From: Bosea sp. PAMC 26642
Lineage (GTDB): Bacteria; Pseudomonadota; Alphaproteobacteria; Rhizobiales; Beijerinckiaceae
Direction: 5' to 3'
DNA: 64,000 nt
Assembly: GCF_001562255.1 (NCBI RefSeq)
Contig: NZ_CP014301.1
Coordinates: 248,001 to 312,000 of the forward strand
The translations under genes were made by a program, and so were the position numbers. Below, piece by piece: positions 1-8,918 of the stretch; position 1 is the stretch's first letter; each line of letters opens with the position of its first letter. The notes beneath the pieces are model-generated. The model searched no databases. It was not told where the DNA came from and saw only the letters and a program-made list of their open reading frames with translations.

Positions 1-657
1 CTCGTCGCTCCAGGAAGCGCGCACCGAGGCGACGAGATTGGCCTCCGAGGCCAGCATCACGCCATCATCCAGAACCTTCAGCGCATTCGCCGCCAGGGTC
101 GAGCCGGTGGTGGTGATATCGACGACGATCTCGGCCGTGCCTGCCGCCGGCGCGCCTTCGGTCGCCCCCAGGCTCTCGACGATGCGGTAGTCGGCGAGGC
201 CGTGCTGGGCGAAGAAGCGCCGCGTCAGGTTCACGTATTTGGTCGCGACGCGCAGCTTGCGGCCCTGCCGGATACGCATGGTGGAGGCGACGTCGTCGAG
301 ATCGGCCATGTTGCGCACGTCGATCCAGGCCTGCGGCACGGCGACGACGACATTGGCGTTGCCGAAGCCGAGGGGCGTCAGCATCTCGACGGCCGAATCG
401 GCGTCGGCGACCTGCTCGCGCACCAGATCCTCGCCGGTGATGCCCAGATGCGCGGCCCCGGAAGCCAACTGCGCCACGATCTCCGAAGCGGAGAGAAACG
501 CGACCTCGGCACCCTCGACGCCGGCGATCATGCCGCGATAATCGCGCTCGCCGCGCGACTTCACGAATTTCAGCCCGGCGCGCCCGAAGAAGGCGGTGGC
601 GTTTTCCTGCAGGCGCCCCTTGGAGGGCACTGCCAGGACGAGCGGCTGCGAACTCAT
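1..657 (-). CDS. hisG: ATP phosphoribosyltransferase catalytic subunit, short form (partial)
   Basis: First step of histidine synthesis: condenses ATP and PRPP. The reading frame opens at ATG 657-655 ([19 protein letters not shown]) and stays open for 219 codons to the left edge, so the C-terminus is missing. The start overlaps the hisZ stop in an ATGA, which shows translational coupling. The short length and the neighbouring hisZ indicate the HisG-S form, which lacks the C-terminal regulatory domain and works as a hetero-octamer with HisZ. The GKGRLQE-like N-terminus and the D(I/T)TTTGSTL stretch near residue 185, the PRPP-binding loop, are visible. The identification is secure; only the last few residues cannot be seen. 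Confidence 0.95.
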   Translation of the reverse strand, partial: MSSQPLVLAVPSKGRLQENATAFFGRAGLKFVKSRGERDYRGMIAGVEGAEVAFLSASEIVAQLASGAAHLGITGEDLVREQVADADSAVEMLTPLGFGNANVVVAVPQAWIDVRNMADLDDVASTMRIRQGRKLRVATKYVNLTRRFFAQHGLADYRIVESLGATEGAPAAGTAEIVVDITTTGSTLAANALKVLDDGVMLASEANLVASVRASWSDE

Positions 658-1814
658 GAGGCGTCTCCCGCCAGCCGGTCGAGCCAGAGCGAGGCGCCGA
701 CGGCCGCAATCGCGCTCCCTGCGCCGAGGCGGGTGAGCACATTGTCGTAGCGCCCGCCGCCGGCGACGGGCTTGCCGTCGGCTCGCGCCGCATCGTGCAG
801 CTCGAAGATGAAGCCGGTGTAGTAGTCGAGATTGCGCGCGAAGGCCGTCGAGAAGGCGATCGCGCCGACATCGACGCCGCGCACCGCCAGAAATCCGGTG
901 CGCTCGTCGAAAGCGTCGAGCCGTTCGCCGAGGTCGAGCGAGGCGGCCTGCGCCAGCGCTCGCAATGCGGCCGAAGCCGTATCCGGATCGCCGGCAATGG
1001 CCAGAGCCTGGCCGAGCAGCGCCTTGACCTCTACGCCGACAGGATTCTCGCGCTCGGCCGCCCGCGCCAGGAAGCGCTCGGCGATATCGCCGGCCGTGCG
1101 CCCGCCGACGCTGGAAATCCCCGCGATCGAGAGTACGTCCTCAACGAAGGCCCGCGCCGCCTTCGGGTCCTGCCCCTCCAGCGCCTTGAGCAGGCCGGCA
1201 TGATCGGACTCGCCATTGCTCGCAGGCGGATCGAGCGCCTCGACCGCCGCGGCCCCGCGCCCCTGCACGACGGCACGCATCAGCCGGCGCCGCGCCGCCT
1301 GCGGCACGGCAAGTTGATCGAGCAGGGCGTCCAGCAGCGCGACGTCGCCCATCGCGATGCGCGGCTGCGCGAGGCCCAGCGCCGCCGCGGCCTCGATGGT
1401 CAGCGCCATGATCTCGGCATCGGTGGCGGCGAAATCGCTGCGGCCGAAGGATTCCAGCCCGGCCTGCGCGAATTCGCCGGGCTCCCGCGCCCGCATCCGG
1501 AAGACCGGGCCGGCATAGGCATAGGCGGCAGGCTCGCTCGAGCCCGAGGCGATGTGATCGAGCGCGACGGGAATGGTGTATTCGGGCCGCAGACACCAGT
1601 CGCGGCCCTCGGCATCCTGCGTCATGAAGATGCGCCGGCGGATATCCTCGCCCGACAAGTCCAGGAACACGTCGGCCGGCTGCAGGATCGCCGGCTCGGC
1701 GCGGCCATAGCCTTCGCGCGCAAACAGCGCGATCACGGTCTCGATGCTGGCGGCGATGGCGGGCAAGGCGGATGATCCTGATTGCGCCGCTGTCCTAGCA
1801 GCGGTCACGCGCAT
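654..1814 (-). CDS. hisZ: ATP phosphoribosyltransferase regulatory subunit HisZ
   Basis: A 386-residue class II aminoacyl-tRNA synthetase paralog that lacks tRNA charging and gives histidine feedback control to short HisG. It keeps HisRS-like blocks, [11 protein letters not shown] near residue 75 and [12 protein letters not shown] near residue 355, and is shorter than HisRS because the anticodon-binding domain is absent. It sits between hisS and hisG on the minus strand, and its TGA overlaps the hisG ATG. A GC-rich hairpin region separates it from hisS, so hisZ-hisG may be partly uncoupled from hisS. Confidence 0.95.
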   Translation of the reverse strand: MRVTAARTAAQSGSSALPAIAASIETVIALFAREGYGRAEPAILQPADVFLDLSGEDIRRRIFMTQDAEGRDWCLRPEYTIPVALDHIASGSSEPAAYAYAGPVFRMRAREPGEFAQAGLESFGRSDFAATDAEIMALTIEAAAALGLAQPRIAMGDVALLDALLDQLAVPQAARRRLMRAVVQGRGAAAVEALDPPASNGESDHAGLLKALEGQDPKAARAFVEDVLSIAGISSVGGRTAGDIAERFLARAAERENPVGVEVKALLGQALAIAGDPDTASAALRALAQAASLDLGERLDAFDERTGFLAVRGVDVGAIAFSTAFARNLDYYTGFIFELHDAARADGKPVAGGGRYDNVLTRLGAGSAIAAVGASLWLDRLAGDAS

Positions 1815-1884
1815 TTTCGACGGATTTTAGCGAATTGGGTGAACGGGAATCGGAGGGGGCTCGCCGAGGAAGCACTGCCGTCTC

Positions 1885-2005
1885 TTCCTTCTCCCGGCTG
1901 GGAGAAGGTGGCCCGGAGGGCCGGATGAGGGCCTGCCGCTGCTTCAGTCTGCACCGGCGGTCTCTCACCCCTGCCCCTCTCCTACTCGGGAGAGGGGTTC
2001 TTCCA
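1885..2005. repeat. Intergenic palindromic element (TTCTCCC...GGGAGAA / CCCCTCTCC...GGAGAGGGG)
   Basis: Between hisS and hisZ lie two adjacent hairpins. The first has TTCTCCC pairing with GGGAGAA followed by GGCCCGGAGGGCC. The second is a perfect 9-bp stem, CCCCTCTCC (1974-1982) and GGAGAGGGG (1989-1997), with a 6-nt loop. The wording resembles the mosaic intergenic repeats common in Hyphomicrobiales. The second hairpin begins 13 bp after the hisS stop and could act as a weak terminator or mRNA stabiliser. No long U-tract follows on the minus strand. Confidence 0.6.
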
Positions 2006-2010
2006 GTGCC

Positions 2011-3552
2011 TCACTTATAACGCGCCAGCACCGTCTTCACCCCCTCGACCAACTCCCCCATCGGCACGGCGAACTGCGCCTGCGCCTGCCGCTCCTTGTG
2101 CTCGGCGGAATCCTTGACCTCGCGCCCGGCTGCCGCGAGTTCCGCACCCATGATCAGGTCCTTGACGATCACCGTCCCGGCCTCGCGCTCGGACGAGCCC
2201 TGGATCACGGCGCAGACCGCGCCGCGCTTGTCGGCATATTTCATCTGCGCGTTGAAGCCCGACGAGCCGAGATAGAGATCGGCCCGCAGCAGTGGCTTGC
2301 CGGCATCGTCCTTCGCCTGCCGCAGCGCCGAGACCATCGCCTGATAACCCGGCATGTGCTCCGGCGACTTGTTGTCCATCGCGGTCACGACGACGAGAGG
2401 CAGTTCGCTCTTGGCATCGACGATCGGCGACTTCACCGCCTTCAGCGCCGAATAGAGCCGCGACACGCCGATCGAGAACCCCGTCGCCGGCACCGGATCG
2501 GGCCGGAAACGCCCGACCAGCCCGTCATAGCGCCCACCACCCGCGACCGAGCCGAAGCGCACGACCTGCCCGTCTTCGTTGGTGACGGGGAAGGTCAGTT
2601 CGACCTCGTAAACCGGGCCGGTATAGTATTCGAGTCCGCGGACGACGGAGGGGTCGATGCGGATGCGGTCGCGCTCGTAGCCTGCCGCGACGACAGCCGC
2701 GCTTAGTTGATCGAGTTCGCCGAAACCTTCATCCATCATGGCGTTTCGCTGGAGCTTGGCGTTCCAGGTCGAAGCACGATCAACTTCACTCGCCGTTGTC
2801 CAAATGCCGGGGCTATGTTCAACGACTGCCAGTACATAGTCGACCTGCAGATCATCGAGACCTGCACCCTTCGTAAAATCCCCACTCTCGTCCTTGCGCC
2901 CGTCGCCCAGCAGCAGTCGCACGCCCTCGGCCCCGAACTTGTCGAGCTTGTCGATCGCCCGCAGCACGGTCAGCCGCCGCCCGGCATTCTCCTCGCCGCC
3001 GAGCCCGATCGCCTCCATCACACCGTCCAGCACCTTGCGGTTGTTGACCTTGACGACATAGTCGCCGCGCTTGATCCCCAGCGCCTCCATCGTATCCGCC
3101 GCCAGCATGCAGATCTCGGCATCGGCCGCGACCGAACCCGCCCCGACGATATCGGCGTCGAACTGCATGAACTGCCGAAAACGCCCTGGCCCCGGCTTCT
3201 CGTTGCGAAAGACATAGCCGGCGCGGTAGCTGCGATAGGGTTTTGGCAGCGCGTCGTAATTCTCCGCGACATAGCGGGCGAGCGGCGCGGTCAGGTCGTA
3301 GCGCAGCGAGAGCCACTGCTCGTCATCGTCCTGGAAGGAGAACACGCCCTCATTGGGCCTGTCCTGATCGGGCAGGAATTTCCCCAGCGCATCCGAGAAC
3401 TCGATGAAGGGCGTCTCGACAGGCTCGAAACCGTAGCGCGAAAAGCTGTCGCGAATGACGCCGAGCATCCGCTCGGTCGCGGCAACATCGGCCGGCCCGC
3501 GATCGACGAATCCGCGCGGCTGGCGCGCCTTGAGCTTGCTGGGGGCGGACAT
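2011..3552 (-). CDS. hisS: Histidyl-tRNA synthetase
   Basis: Charges tRNA-His. 513 residues from ATG 3552 ([19 protein letters not shown]). The frame is open further upstream but that part translates a dispersed intergenic repeat, so the longer start is rejected. Class II motif 2 ([20 protein letters not shown]), the histidine-binding HisA motif ([14 protein letters not shown]) and motif 3 ([11 protein letters not shown]) are all present, followed by a C-terminal anticodon-binding domain. It is first in the minus-strand order hisS, hisZ, hisG. Confidence 0.97.
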   Translation of the reverse strand: MSAPSKLKARQPRGFVDRGPADVAATERMLGVIRDSFSRYGFEPVETPFIEFSDALGKFLPDQDRPNEGVFSFQDDDEQWLSLRYDLTAPLARYVAENYDALPKPYRSYRAGYVFRNEKPGPGRFRQFMQFDADIVGAGSVAADAEICMLAADTMEALGIKRGDYVVKVNNRKVLDGVMEAIGLGGEENAGRRLTVLRAIDKLDKFGAEGVRLLLGDGRKDESGDFTKGAGLDDLQVDYVLAVVEHSPGIWTTASEVDRASTWNAKLQRNAMMDEGFGELDQLSAAVVAAGYERDRIRIDPSVVRGLEYYTGPVYEVELTFPVTNEDGQVVRFGSVAGGGRYDGLVGRFRPDPVPATGFSIGVSRLYSALKAVKSPIVDAKSELPLVVVTAMDNKSPEHMPGYQAMVSALRQAKDDAGKPLLRADLYLGSSGFNAQMKYADKRGAVCAVIQGSSEREAGTVIVKDLIMGAELAAAGREVKDSAEHKERQAQAQFAVPMGELVEGVKTVLARYK

Positions 3553-3649
3553 GGGACTTCGCTTTGTGTGTTCACGGGCGGGATCGTGCGTTGGGTAGCT
3601 TGGCGAAAGCCGAGGGGCAAGGGTGGCGTCTTTTCGACAGCGTGAGACC

Positions 3650-3763
3650 GTCATTCCGGACAAGCCGCGAAGCGGCGCCGATCCGGAATCCATGCCAGAA
3701 CGCTGGTCCTCAAAGGTTCAGGCATGGATTCCGGGTCTCCGCTTCGCTGCGCCCGGAATGACG
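3650..3763. repeat. Dispersed inverted repeat, copy A (GTCATTCCGGA...CCGGAATGAC)
   Basis: Begins GTCATTCCGGACAAGCCGCG and ends GCGCCCGGAATGACGCC, with internal GATCCGGAATCCAT and ATGGATTCCGGGTC blocks that pair with one another. It lies in the 308-bp gap between hisS and the CorA gene, which otherwise holds nothing recognisable. The same layout recurs at 4907-5013, 37759-37863 and, diverged, at 32556-32683, 62470-62544 and 19075-19110. Confidence 0.85.
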
Positions 3764-3860
3764 CCGGCGTGGCCGTCATCGGTTTGACACCGATGGGGGA
3801 TTGGAGTTTGTGCAGCGCACTTTCGCGCACTGACGTGCTTTGAGTCCGGGATACTCCGCC

Positions 3861-4850
3861 ATGCTCCTCATCCACGGCATCTGCCCCGACCATGGCGACC
3901 GCCTGATCCATAGCACGCTGCCCCCCGAGGAGCCGATCCCGAAGGGAGCGCTCTGGATCGACCTGCTCAATCCGACCGCGGCCGAAGACAAAAAGATCGA
4001 GACCCATCTCGGCATCTCGATCCCGACGCGCGAGGAGATGCACGATCTCGAGCCGTCCGAGATCATCTACACCGAGAATGGCGCTCATTACATGACGGCG
4101 CGCGTCATCTGCCAGTCCGACACGCAGGTGCCCAAGCTCGCCGACGTCACCTTCATCCTGACCGAGACCGCGCTGATCACGGTGCGCTACGACGAACCCG
4201 GTGCCTTCGCGATCTTCCTCAACCGCGTCGCCAAGCCCGGCGGCTGCGGCATGGAGCCCGCTGCGGTGATGGAGGGGCTGATCGAGGCCATCGTCGATCG
4301 CGCGGCCGAGGTCCTGCGGGGCGTCGGCGACCGCGTCGATCTGCGCTCGCGGATTATCTTCGAGGGGCGGGGCGCGCAGGTCGAGCAGAACGGGGCCTAT
4401 CAGGCGGTCATTCAGAAGATCGGCCAGTACGAGCACATCATCTCGAACGTACGCGAGAGCATGGTCTCGGTCGAGCGCGTGCTGCTCTTCCTCTCGGCCA
4501 ATTTCAAGCGCACGAAGAAATCGGCGAGCGCGATCGTGCCCGAATGGCGCTCCTCGATCCGCGACGTCCAGGCGATCGAGGAACACGCCACCTTCCTCTC
4601 CAGCAAGCTGCAGTTCATGCTCGACGCCACGCTCGGCCTCGTCGGGCTGGAGCAGAACAAGATCATCAAGCTGTTCTCGGTCGTCTCGGTGGTGCTGATG
4701 CCGCCGACCCTGATCGCCTCGATCTACGGCATGAACTTCAAAACCATGCCGGAGCTCGAATGGGCGCAGGGATATCCGATGGCGCTGGCGATGATGGTGA
4801 TCTTCGCCGTGCTGCCCTATCTGTTCTTCAGATGGAAGAAGTGGCTGTAG
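3861..4850 (+). CDS. CorA family divalent-metal (Mg2+/Co2+) transporter
   Basis: Inner-membrane homopentameric channel for Mg2+ or related ions. About 329 residues: a long acidic/helical cytoplasmic part, then two C-terminal membrane segments (about 270-289 and 308-324) with the CorA signature Gly-Met-Asn at 290-292 and a basic tail (RWKKWL). ATG 3861 is preferred; a TTG at 3840 would add seven residues. Flanked by two copies of the dispersed repeat and followed by a strong terminator, so it is probably monocistronic. The true ion cannot be told from sequence. Confidence 0.93.
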   Translation: MLLIHGICPDHGDRLIHSTLPPEEPIPKGALWIDLLNPTAAEDKKIETHLGISIPTREEMHDLEPSEIIYTENGAHYMTARVICQSDTQVPKLADVTFILTETALITVRYDEPGAFAIFLNRVAKPGGCGMEPAAVMEGLIEAIVDRAAEVLRGVGDRVDLRSRIIFEGRGAQVEQNGAYQAVIQKIGQYEHIISNVRESMVSVERVLLFLSANFKRTKKSASAIVPEWRSSIRDVQAIEEHATFLSSKLQFMLDATLGLVGLEQNKIIKLFSVVSVVLMPPTLIASIYGMNFKTMPELEWAQGYPMALAMMVIFAVLPYLFFRWKKWL

Positions 4851-4861
4851 AGCGCCAACCG

Positions 4862-4893
4862 CGATCGCATTCGGCTTTTCTGCGATCGTTTTT
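4862..4893 (+). terminator. Rho-independent terminator after the CorA gene
   Basis: Perfect 8-bp stem CGATCGCA (4862-4869) and TGCGATCG (4881-4888), 11-nt loop, then TTTTTAAA. It starts 12 bp after the stop codon. Confidence 0.8.
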
Positions 4894-4906
4894 AAATCAA
4901 ACGCGC

Positions 4907-5013
4907 GTCATTCCGGACAAGCCGCGCAGCGGCGCCGATCCGGAATCCATCCTGGGGCACTGTCTCGTCTTACGATGGATTCCGGGTCTGCGCTTCGCTT
5001 CACCCGGAATGAC
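4907..5013. repeat. Dispersed inverted repeat, copy B
   Basis: Same left end (GTCATTCCGGACAAGCCGCG), same central CCGGAATCCAT/ATGGATTCCGGG pairing and same right end (CACCCGGAATGAC) as copy A, with a different 20-25 base centre. Lies between the CorA terminator and the 3' end of the cysteine synthase gene. Confidence 0.85.
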
Positions 5014-5063
5014 GGCGAGGGTTGTGGTCATTGGCGGAGCGTTCAAAGCGCTCTGCCCTTCAC

Positions 5064-6110
5064 TCACCCCAGAACCCGCGCCATCACGTCCTTCAGCCCC
5101 GACGCGTCCGGCTCCAGCCAGCCCGGCACGGCTAAGCCCTTCGAGCGCAGGAACTCCGGGTTGAACAGCTTCGACTGGTAGCGCGTGCCGTAGTCGCACA
5201 GGATCGTCACGATGGTGTGGCCCGGCCCCATCTCCCGGGCGAGCCGGATCGCGCCGGCAACGTTGATGCCCGACGAGCCGCCCAGGCACAGGCCCTCATG
5301 CTCCAGCAGGTCGAAGACGATCGGCACGGCCTCCGAATCGGGAATCTGGAACGAGACGTCGACCGGCGCGCCCTCCAGATTCTTGGTGATCCGCCCCTGG
5401 CCGATGCCTTCGGTGATCGAGGAGCCCTCCGATTTCAGCTCGCCGGTGGTGTAGAAGGAATGCAGCGCCGCCCCCAGCGGATCGGCGAGCCCGATCCGGA
5501 TCTTCGGGTTGAAGCCCTTCAGCGCGATGCCGACGCCAGCCAGCGTCCCGCCGGAGCCGACCGCGCAGATGAAACCGTCGACCTTGCCCTCGGTCTGCTG
5601 CCAGATTTCCGGCCCGGTCGTCTCGATATGGCCCTGGCGGTTGGCGGTATTGTCGAACTGGTTGGCCCAGATCGCGCCGTTGGGCTCGGTCTTCGCCAGC
5701 TCCTCGGCGAGACGCCCCGAGACCTTCACATAGTTGTTGGGATTGACGTAGCCGACGGCCGGCACCTCGACCAAGGTCGCGCCGGCCAGCCGCAGCATGT
5801 CCTTCTTTTCCTGGCTCTGCGTCTCAGGGATCACGATCACCGAGCGGTAGCCCAGCGCATTGCCGACCAGCGCGATGCCGATGCCGGTATTGCCGGCCGT
5901 GCCCTCGACGATGACGCCGCCGGGCCGCAGCGTGCCGCGCGCCTCGGCATCGCGGATGATCGCGAGCGCGGCCCGGTCCTTGACCGACTGGCCGGGATTC
6001 ATGAACTCGGCCTTGCCCAGGATCGTGCAGCCGGTCTGCGCCGAGGCGCGCCTGAGCTTGATCAGCGGCGTGTTGCCGATGGCTTCGATGACGCCGTTGC
6101 GGATGGTCAT
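5064..6110 (-). CDS. cysK: Cysteine synthase A (O-acetylserine sulfhydrylase)
   Basis: Makes L-cysteine from O-acetylserine and sulfide with PLP. 348 residues. The PLP lysine is Lys44 in NPGQSVKDRAA; the substrate loop is EGTAGNTGIGIA; the PLP-phosphate loop is GSGGTLAG. C-terminal GGSSGINVAGA is also typical of the family. It has a longer C-terminus than E. coli CysK (323). Divergent from the RNA methyltransferase gene, with about 90-140 bp for both promoters. A cystathionine beta-synthase-like specificity is possible but there are no CBS domains. Confidence 0.93.
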   Translation of the reverse strand: MTIRNGVIEAIGNTPLIKLRRASAQTGCTILGKAEFMNPGQSVKDRAALAIIRDAEARGTLRPGGVIVEGTAGNTGIGIALVGNALGYRSVIVIPETQSQEKKDMLRLAGATLVEVPAVGYVNPNNYVKVSGRLAEELAKTEPNGAIWANQFDNTANRQGHIETTGPEIWQQTEGKVDGFICAVGSGGTLAGVGIALKGFNPKIRIGLADPLGAALHSFYTTGELKSEGSSITEGIGQGRITKNLEGAPVDVSFQIPDSEAVPIVFDLLEHEGLCLGGSSGINVAGAIRLAREMGPGHTIVTILCDYGTRYQSKLFNPEFLRSKGLAVPGWLEPDASGLKDVMARVLG

Positions 6111-6253
6111 GCCGGATTTCCCTGTTTCCCCCCGATCTGATAGGCGAAACCGTCCATCGGGTCATCAGCCCGCCGGCCCCTTTACCGCAGGTCAGAAGAA
6201 TGCTCGCCGACAGGCCCCCGCACGGAGATGATCGTCCTTCCGGACGACTGGCG

Positions 6254-7495
6254 ATGAACGTCGCCGTGTCCATCGCGCGGCTGGGCCAGCGCGGCGACGG
6301 CATCGCCGAGACGCCTGAGGGCCAGGTCTTCGTGCCCTACACGCTGCCGGGCGAGACGGCCCGCATCGTGCGCGATGGCGAGCGCGGCCAACTGGTCGAG
6401 ATCATCGCGCCCGCCGATTCGCGCATTGCCGCGATCTGCCCGCTCTTCACCCGCTGCGGCGGTTGTGCCGCCCAGCACATGGAACCCGGTCTTTACCGGA
6501 CATGGAAGCGCCAGCAGGTCGTCACGGCCCTGCAGCGGGCCGGTGTCGAGGCAACGGTTGCCGATGTCGTCGATGCCCATGGCGACGGCCGCCGTCGCGT
6601 CACCTTCCATGCGCGCCGTGAGGGAGCCGGCATGATGGTCGGCTTCATGGCCGCGCGCAGCCACGATCTGATCGCCGTCGAGGCCTGCCCGGTGCTGGCG
6701 CCGGGTCTCGCCCGCGCGCCGGCCGTGGCGCAGTTGCTGGCCAACCGGCTCGGCGGCTCCAACAAGCCGCTCGACATCCAGATCACGGCCTCCGATGCCG
6801 GCCTCGATGTCGATATCCGCGGCCACGGCCCGGCCGGCGACAAGCTGCGCCTCTCGCTGACGGAAGCCGCCGAGCGGCTCGATCTCGCCCGGCTCTCCAT
6901 GCATGGCGAGATCGTCGTCGAGCGCCGCCCGCCGCAGCAACGCATGGGCAAGGCGATGGTCGCGCCGGGTCCGGGCGGCTTCCTGCAGGCGACCACGGCC
7001 GGCGAGGAGACGATCGCGGCACAGGTCACGGCGGCTCTGCCCAGGAAGGCCAGAAAAGTCGCGGATCTGTTCGCCGGCTGCGGCCCGTTCAGCTTTCGCC
7101 TGGCGGAAACGGCGCAGGTCCATGCTTTCGAGAGCGACAAGGCGGCGCTGCTGGCGCTCGCCCGCGCCGCCGGCACGACGCAAGGCCTGAAGCCGATCGC
7201 GACCGAAACACGCGACTTGTTCAAGCGGCCCTTGCTCGAACACGAGCTCAACGTCTTCGACGCGATCGTGCTCGACCCGCCGCGCGCCGGCGCCGAAGCG
7301 CAGATCAGGCGACTCGCGGCCTCGAAGGTCGCGACCGTGGCTTATGTCTCCTGCGACGCGGCCACCTTCGCCCGCGACGCCGCGATCTTGATCGCGGGCG
7401 GATATGCGCTGGAGATGGTCACGCCCGTCGATCAGTTCCGCTATTCAGCTCATATCGAACTCGTCGGCCTGTTCAGGCGCCCCGGCCGACGCTGA
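6254..7495 (+). CDS. Class I SAM-dependent RNA (uracil-5-)methyltransferase, RlmD/RumA type
   Basis: Methylates uracil in RNA. N-terminal TRAM domain (SIARLGQRGDGIA), then a 4Fe-4S cysteine set C62-X5-C68-X2-C71 with a fourth near C145, then the Rossmann motif DLFAGCGPFSF and the catalytic block YVSCD with Cys367. ATG 6254 puts the TRAM domain at the N-terminus as in relatives (413 residues). ATG 6200, preceded by AGGTCAGAAG, would add 18 residues and cannot be excluded. The rRNA or tRNA target cannot be told from the sequence. Confidence 0.9.
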   Translation: MNVAVSIARLGQRGDGIAETPEGQVFVPYTLPGETARIVRDGERGQLVEIIAPADSRIAAICPLFTRCGGCAAQHMEPGLYRTWKRQQVVTALQRAGVEATVADVVDAHGDGRRRVTFHARREGAGMMVGFMAARSHDLIAVEACPVLAPGLARAPAVAQLLANRLGGSNKPLDIQITASDAGLDVDIRGHGPAGDKLRLSLTEAAERLDLARLSMHGEIVVERRPPQQRMGKAMVAPGPGGFLQATTAGEETIAAQVTAALPRKARKVADLFAGCGPFSFRLAETAQVHAFESDKAALLALARAAGTTQGLKPIATETRDLFKRPLLEHELNVFDAIVLDPPRAGAEAQIRRLAASKVATVAYVSCDAATFARDAAILIAGGYALEMVTPVDQFRYSAHIELVGLFRRPGRR

Positions 7496-7509
7496 CCTCC
7501 GGAGACCTC

Positions 7510-8916
7510 ATGTCGACCGATATCCTTGAGCAGATGGCCGCCATCGTCGGCGCCAGGAACGTCGTCACCGATGCTGACGCGATGGTGCCCTACCTCAAGG
7601 AGTGGCGCGACCTGTTCCGTGGCAAGGCCCGCGCGGTCGTCAGGCCGGGCTCGACCGAGGAGGTCTCGGCGCTCGTGAAGCTCGCCGCCGCTGCCGGCGC
7701 GACGCTGGTCCCCCAGGGCGGCAATACCGGCCTCGTCGGTGGCCAGATCCCGATCGCCGAGGGCCGCGAGATCATTCTCTCGCTCCAGCGCATGGACAGG
7801 ATCCGCAGCGTCGATGCCGACAGCGACACCATGACGGTTGAGGCAGGCCTGACGCTCCAGAAAGCGCAGGAGGCGGCCGAGGCCGCCGGCCGCCTCTTCC
7901 CGCTTTCGCTGGCGTCGGAGGGCTCCTGCACGATCGGTGGCAATCTCTCGACCAATGCCGGGGGCACCGCCGTGCTCGCCTATGGCAACGCCCGCGAACT
8001 CTGCATGGGGCTGGAGGTCGTGCTCGCCGATGGCCGCATCTGGAATGGGCTCCGCCAGCTCCGCAAGGACAACACCGGCTACGACCTCAAGAACCTCTTC
8101 ATCGGCGCCGAAGGCACGCTCGGCATCATCACGGCCGCCGTGCTGAAGCTGTTTCCGCTGCCGGCCGCGCGCGCCACCGCCTTCCTGGCCGTGCCGAGCC
8201 CGGAGGCGGCGCTGACGGTCCTCAACGCCGCCAAGGCCGGCGCCGGCGGTACGCTCACCACTTTCGAGCTGATGTCGCGCTTCTGCCTCGACATCGTCCT
8301 GCGCCATGCCTCGGGCACGCGCGACCCGCTTTCGGAAGCCTCACCCTGGTATGTGCTGATGGAGGTCTCGTCCCAATCCGTGACGGGACTGGACGAGGCC
8401 GTCGAGGCCTTTCTTGGCGACACGCTGGAGAAGGGCCTCGTCACCGATGCGGCGCTGGCCGGCTCGCTCAACCAGCGCGCCGATTTCTGGAAGCTGCGCG
8501 AAATGCTGTCGGAAGTGCAGACCTTTGAAGGCGGCTCGATCAAGCACGACGTTTCGGTGCCGCTGCACGCAGTGCCGGAGTTCATCGCCCGCGCTTGCGC
8601 GACCGTCGAGTCCCTTGTTCCAGGCTGCCGCCCGGTGCCCTTCGGCCACATGGGCGACGGCAACATCCACTTCAACGTCAGCCAGCCGGTGGGAGCCGAC
8701 AAGGCTGGCTACATCGCCCGCTGGAGCGAGATGAACCAGGCGGTCCACGCCATCGTCAGCGAACTGCACGGCTCGATCTCGGCCGAGCACGGCATCGGCC
8801 GCCTCAAGCGCGACCTCCTGCCGGGCGTCAAGGACCCGGTCGAGCTGGCACTGATGAAGACGCTGAAGGCGACGCTCGATCCGCAGGGAATCCTCAATCC
8901 GGGCGCGATGGTCTGA
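7510..8916 (+). CDS. FAD-binding oxidoreductase, D-2-hydroxyglutarate/D-lactate dehydrogenase-like (GlcD family)
   Basis: 468 residues. N-terminal FAD-linked oxidase domain with the PP-binding loop PQGGNTGLVGG (about 74-84) and IGGNLSTNAGG. The C-terminal metal-binding motifs GHMGDGNIHFN and SAEHGIG are typical of D-2-hydroxyacid dehydrogenases passing electrons to ETF or quinone. A clear GGAG lies upstream of ATG 7510, 14 bp after the methyltransferase stop, so the two are likely co-transcribed. The substrate is probably D-2-hydroxyglutarate or a similar hydroxyacid; this is inference. Confidence 0.9.
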   Translation: MSTDILEQMAAIVGARNVVTDADAMVPYLKEWRDLFRGKARAVVRPGSTEEVSALVKLAAAAGATLVPQGGNTGLVGGQIPIAEGREIILSLQRMDRIRSVDADSDTMTVEAGLTLQKAQEAAEAAGRLFPLSLASEGSCTIGGNLSTNAGGTAVLAYGNARELCMGLEVVLADGRIWNGLRQLRKDNTGYDLKNLFIGAEGTLGIITAAVLKLFPLPAARATAFLAVPSPEAALTVLNAAKAGAGGTLTTFELMSRFCLDIVLRHASGTRDPLSEASPWYVLMEVSSQSVTGLDEAVEAFLGDTLEKGLVTDAALAGSLNQRADFWKLREMLSEVQTFEGGSIKHDVSVPLHAVPEFIARACATVESLVPGCRPVPFGHMGDGNIHFNVSQPVGADKAGYIARWSEMNQAVHAIVSELHGSISAEHGIGRLKRDLLPGVKDPVELALMKTLKATLDPQGILNPGAMV

Positions 8917-8918
8917 CG

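Noticed and set aside
3552..3693. A 47-residue N-terminal extension of hisS
   Set aside because: It translates the dispersed repeat ([15 protein letters not shown]), and HisRS N-termini do not have it.
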